Source of the DNA: Pusillimonas sp. UBA6240
GTDB taxonomy: Bacteria; Pseudomonadota; Gammaproteobacteria; Burkholderiales; Burkholderiaceae_B
Direction: 5' to 3'
Length of the DNA: 7,488 bases
Assembly (NCBI GenBank): GCA_002441445.1
Contig: DJWC01000107.1
Coordinates: 1-7,488 of the forward strand
Under the pieces are notes generated by a model, which worked only from the letters and a program-made list of their open reading frames with translations, was not told where the DNA came from and did not search any database. How positions within the stretch are numbered: the first letter of the stretch is position 1; the number at the start of each line of letters is the position of its first letter. The translations under genes and the position numbers were made by a program. Positions 5,583 to 7,488 of this stretch are shown here, in pieces.

Positions 5583-6644
5583 ATGCGCATCCTGCAGCTA
5601 AACATGGAACGCGGCTGGCGCGGCGGTGAAAGGCAGACGCTGCTTTGCTTGCGGCAATTGCGCGCGCACGGCCATGATGTGGCGCTCTTGGCGCGCAAGG
5701 GGGGCGAACTGGCCGAGCGTGCCGCGCAAGACGGGTTCGCCGTCTATGGCGTTTCGGGGGCGGCGGGGCTGTGCGCATTCCTGCTGCGCAATCGCCGCGG
5801 CTTCGACATCCTGCATGCGCAGACGGCCAATACGCTGACTTGGCTGGCCCTGCTCAAACCGCGGCTCGAGGGCCGCCTTGTCTTCACCCGCCGCACGGCC
5901 TTCGATGTCCCGGCAAAACGCGAACCGCGCACGGCATGGAAATGGTGGCGCGTCGACGCTTTGGTCGCCATCAGCAATGCCGCGGCAAAAGAGCCCCGCC
6001 GGCTGGGTTTTTCCGTGAGCATCATCCCCAGCGCCGTTGAGGCAAAGCCGCTGGACCAGGAACGCGCCGCCGCGTTTGCGGACCGATATCGATTGTCCAA
6101 CAAGCGCGTACTGGCCACCGCGGCCGCCCTGACTTCTGAAAAAGACCCATGCACGCTGGTGCGCGCCGTCCATGCCTTGAAGCAGCGCCGCAGCGATTTC
6201 GTCTTCCTGCATCTGGGGGCGGGCGGCGATGAAGAAGCGGCGGCCCATGCGCTGGCCAAGGAATTGGATTTGGGCGATCACTATGTATTCGCGGGCTTCC
6301 AGCCGGATATCGAAAACCTGTACCGGCTGATGGATGTCTTCGTGCTGAGTTCCCGCCATGAAGCCCTGGGCACCAGCGTTCTGGATGCCTTTCTTTATTC
6401 AGTGCCCGTGGCGGCGACCGACGCCGGGGGCTTGCAAGAGTCTTTGGCGGAAGGGCGCGGCCTGCTTTGCCCCGTCGGGGACCACCATGCGCTGGCGGAT
6501 GCCATGGACAGGCTGCTGGGCGACCGCGGTTTGCGCGCCGCCTTGGTCGAGAAAGCGCGCGACTATGTCATGCGCGAACACGACGCCGGCATCATGGCCG
6601 AGCGCTACCTGGCGGTGTATCGGCAGGCGCTGGGCGGGGAATGA
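5583..6644 (+). CDS. GT4-family glycosyltransferase (GT-B fold)
   Basis: This is a 353-aa retaining glycosyltransferase of the GT4/'group 1' type. The N-terminal acceptor-side domain opens MRILQLNMERGWRGGERQTL, with the glycine-rich GGER loop (14-17), and includes FDILHAQTANTLTWLA. The donor-side domain includes the conserved Lys in TSEKDP (Lys187), HLGAGGDE (210-217), VFAGFQPDIENLY (235-247) and FVLSSRHEALGTSVLDAF (253-270), ending with a C-terminal helix. The usual E-x7-E pair of GT4 enzymes appears here as Glu260-x7-Asp268, a variant I recall from several proteobacterial GT4 proteins. No signal peptide or membrane helix is present, so it is cytoplasmic or peripheral. Donor and acceptor are unknown; LPS, capsule or another surface glycan is the natural guess. 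It starts 6 bp after the MFS gene, with GGAG inside that gene's end about 12 nt before the ATG. Its last 53 bp overlap the convergent lrp-type gene. Confidence 0.92.
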   Translation: MRILQLNMERGWRGGERQTLLCLRQLRAHGHDVALLARKGGELAERAAQDGFAVYGVSGAAGLCAFLLRNRRGFDILHAQTANTLTWLALLKPRLEGRLVFTRRTAFDVPAKREPRTAWKWWRVDALVAISNAAAKEPRRLGFSVSIIPSAVEAKPLDQERAAAFADRYRLSNKRVLATAAALTSEKDPCTLVRAVHALKQRRSDFVFLHLGAGGDEEAAAHALAKELDLGDHYVFAGFQPDIENLYRLMDVFVLSSRHEALGTSVLDAFLYSVPVAATDAGGLQESLAEGRGLLCPVGDHHALADAMDRLLGDRGLRAALVEKARDYVMREHDAGIMAERYLAVYRQALGGE

Positions 6645-7113
6645 GCACCCGCGTTTCATACTTGCTGCGGTGTATGGAAAAGAAGCTGCGCACATTGCGC
6701 ACGTTGGACTGCGACGTAAAGACCTGATGCGCCATGGCGTGATATGCGGGCATGTCCGCCACTTGCGCGACCACGATGAAATCCGGCCCCGACGAAACAC
6801 GGTAGCACTGCAGGATAGCCGGCACATCCGCCACGCTGGCTTCGAACGCTTCCAGATGCTCGACGCTTTGCGCATCCAGCGTGATCTCGATAATGGCGGT
6901 CAAGCTGGGCCCGATTTTTTCCGGATCCACGATAGCGACCTGCTTGGCGATGATGCCTTCCTCGATCAGGCGGCGCACGCGGCGCAGGCAAGTGGGCGCC
7001 GAGGCGTGAACCCGCTGCGCCAGGTCCTGATTGGTCAAGGCGCTGTCCGCTTGCAGCTGATCCAGTATCCGAAGGTCTAGATCGTCAAACTGAACGAAGG
7101 TATCATTTTCCAT
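6592..7113 (-). CDS. Lrp/AsnC family transcriptional regulator
   Basis: This is a 173-aa feast/famine regulator. The N-terminal winged helix-turn-helix is at about 9-56 (DDLDLRILDQLQADSALTNQ, then LAQRVHASAPTCLRRVRRL with the recognition helix). A hinge (IAKQVAIVDPEKIG) leads to the RAM ligand-binding/oligomerisation domain at about 70-150, with GPDFIVVAQVAD (109-120) and VRNVRSFFSIHRSKYET near its end. These proteins bind DNA as octameric or dimeric assemblies and usually respond to amino acids; the ligand here is unknown. The last 14 residues (Pro/Ala-rich after LIPR) are an unconserved-looking tail encoded over the end of the glycosyltransferase gene. The gene is divergent from glmS with 148 bp between starts. 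A promoter TTGCGT-N18-TATAAA (7154-7125) ends only 12 nt from the ATG and overlaps an inverted repeat, consistent with autoregulation. No Shine-Dalgarno is visible. Confidence 0.95.
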   Translation of the reverse strand: MENDTFVQFDDLDLRILDQLQADSALTNQDLAQRVHASAPTCLRRVRRLIEEGIIAKQVAIVDPEKIGPSLTAIIEITLDAQSVEHLEAFEASVADVPAILQCYRVSSGPDFIVVAQVADMPAYHAMAHQVFTSQSNVRNVRSFFSIHRSKYETRVLIPRPAPADTPPGSARP

Positions 7114-7124
7114 TTATAACGAAA

Positions 7125-7154
7125 TTTATATTGAATTGAAATATAATTACGCAA
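7125..7154 (-). promoter_or_regulatory. Candidate promoter of the lrp-type gene
   Basis: On the minus strand, TTGCGT (7154-7149; 3 of 6) and TATAAA (7130-7125; 5 of 6) are separated by 18 nt. Transcription would begin near 7118, about 5 nt before the ATG, so the message would be leaderless or nearly so, in keeping with the lack of a Shine-Dalgarno. The -10 overlaps the left arm of the inverted repeat at 7126-7146. Confidence 0.35.
7126..7146. promoter_or_regulatory. AT-rich inverted repeat, candidate Lrp-type operator
   Basis: TTATATT (7126-7132) and AATATAA (7140-7146) are perfect reverse complements around a 7-nt centre. The site lies 13 bp upstream of the lrp-type ATG. A perfect TATAAT (7142-7147) on the plus strand sits on the right arm, pointing toward glmS but with only a poor -35 (ACGAAA, 7119-7124). 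AT-rich imperfect palindromes about 15-21 bp long are typical Lrp/AsnC targets; binding is inferred from position and shape only. Confidence 0.4.
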
Positions 7155-7194
7155 TGATTAGATACAGAAATAATATATCAAGTTTACTGTAAAA

Positions 7195-7211
7195 AAGAAA
7201 TCAAATTTCTT
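7195..7211. repeat. Second inverted repeat in the lrp-glmS intergenic region
   Basis: AAGAAAT (7195-7201) and ATTTCTT (7205-7211) are perfect reverse complements with a 3-nt centre. The repeat is 51 bp upstream of the glmS ATG. On the minus strand it is followed by a run of Ts (the A-run at 7191-7196), so it resembles a weak intrinsic terminator reading away from glmS. An additional regulator site is the alternative. The AT-only stem makes a functional terminator doubtful. Confidence 0.35.
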
Positions 7212-7261
7212 GATGATTTCCGCACAATAGCTTCTTTGCAAATGTATTCGGAGCCAAAACC

Positions 7262-7488
7262 ATGTGCGGAATCGTCGGCGCAGTCGCCCAACGGGACATC
7301 ACCCCCATTTTGCTGGAAGGATTGAAACGCCTGGAGTATCGAGGCTACGATTCCTGCGGCGTGGCCGTACACGACAGCGGCGAATTGCGCCGGGCGCGCA
7401 GCACGCAGCGCGTTGCCGAACTGGAAGAGCAAGTCCGCAAAGAGGGCCTGGAAGGCTATACCGGCATCGCCCACACCCGCTGGGCCAC
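7262..7488 (+). CDS. glmS: Glucosamine-fructose-6-phosphate aminotransferase (isomerizing), N-terminal part, cut by the right edge
   Basis: This is the first 75 codons of GlmS, which makes glucosamine-6-phosphate from fructose-6-phosphate and glutamine, the entry step to UDP-GlcNAc. The start MCGIVGAV places Cys2 as the N-terminal nucleophile of the class II glutamine amidotransferase domain after Met removal. It is followed by LKRLEYRGYDSCGVAV and the conserved GIAHTRWA just before the window ends. The isomerase (SIS) domains lie outside the window. The start is fixed by GGAG (7250-7253), 8 nt upstream, and by the absolute need for Cys at position 2. The gene is divergent from the lrp-type regulator. 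GlmU, encoded about 3 kb to the left, acts two steps later in the same pathway. No glmS ribozyme is expected in this phylum and none is seen in the leader. Confidence 0.97.
   Translation, partial: MCGIVGAVAQRDITPILLEGLKRLEYRGYDSCGVAVHDSGELRRARSTQRVAELEEQVRKEGLEGYTGIAHTRWA

Noticed and set aside
7195..7211. Intrinsic terminator reading on the minus strand toward the lrp-type gene
   Set aside because: The 7-bp stem is almost entirely A-T with a 3-nt loop, and nothing upstream on that strand (start of glmS antisense) needs terminating. Kept only as an inverted repeat.
7114..7261. glmS ribozyme or other riboswitch in the glmS leader
   Set aside because: The glmS ribozyme is a feature of Gram-positive bacteria, and the leader is AT-rich with only short simple hairpins, too little structure for that fold.

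Overview
The window looks like the chromosome of a beta-proteobacterium of the Alcaligenaceae (Bordetella/Achromobacter/Pusillimonas-like). The grounds are high GC with GC-rich third positions, a CoxB N-terminus of the Bordetella type, a PhaM-family granule protein, a DUF3717 protein (a family I know mainly from Burkholderiales), and a glmU ... lrp/glmS neighbourhood. The genus is inferred from remembered protein families, not from a search.

Layout, left to right. (1) 1-365, minus strand: the 5' part of coxB (cytochrome c oxidase subunit II), running off the left edge. Its upstream region carries a perfect FNR/ANR-type palindrome at 401-414 and a plausible sigma70 promoter at 449-477. (2) 624-1460, plus: a Nudix hydrolase with an N-terminal DUF4743-like region, meeting a small DUF3717 protein (1435-1671, minus) tail to tail with a 26-bp overlap. 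(3) 1776-2621, plus: a PhaM-like polyhydroxyalkanoate granule/nucleoid linker with a Lys/Ala/Arg-rich tail. (4) 2809-6644, plus: glmU, a DHA2-type MFS transporter and a GT4 glycosyltransferase, tightly packed (4-bp overlap, then a 6-bp gap) and probably one transcript. (5) 6592-7113, minus: an Lrp/AsnC regulator whose 3' end overlaps the glycosyltransferase by 53 bp. (6) An AT-rich divergent promoter region (7114-7261) with two inverted repeats. (7) 7262-7488, plus: the start of glmS, running off the right edge.

Functional reading. GlmS (fructose-6-P to glucosamine-6-P) and GlmU (glucosamine-1-P to UDP-GlcNAc) bracket the right half and supply the amino-sugar precursor for peptidoglycan and LPS. 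A glycosyltransferase and an exporter-type MFS protein are embedded between them. An Lrp-type regulator divergent from glmS may control itself and possibly glmS. The left half concerns aerobic respiration, probable metabolite clean-up and PHA storage. I see no mobile element, CRISPR array, tRNA, rRNA or defence system. This is mostly ordinary core-genome sequence; the best second-look items are the regulatory palindromes and the glmU-MFS-GT coupling.
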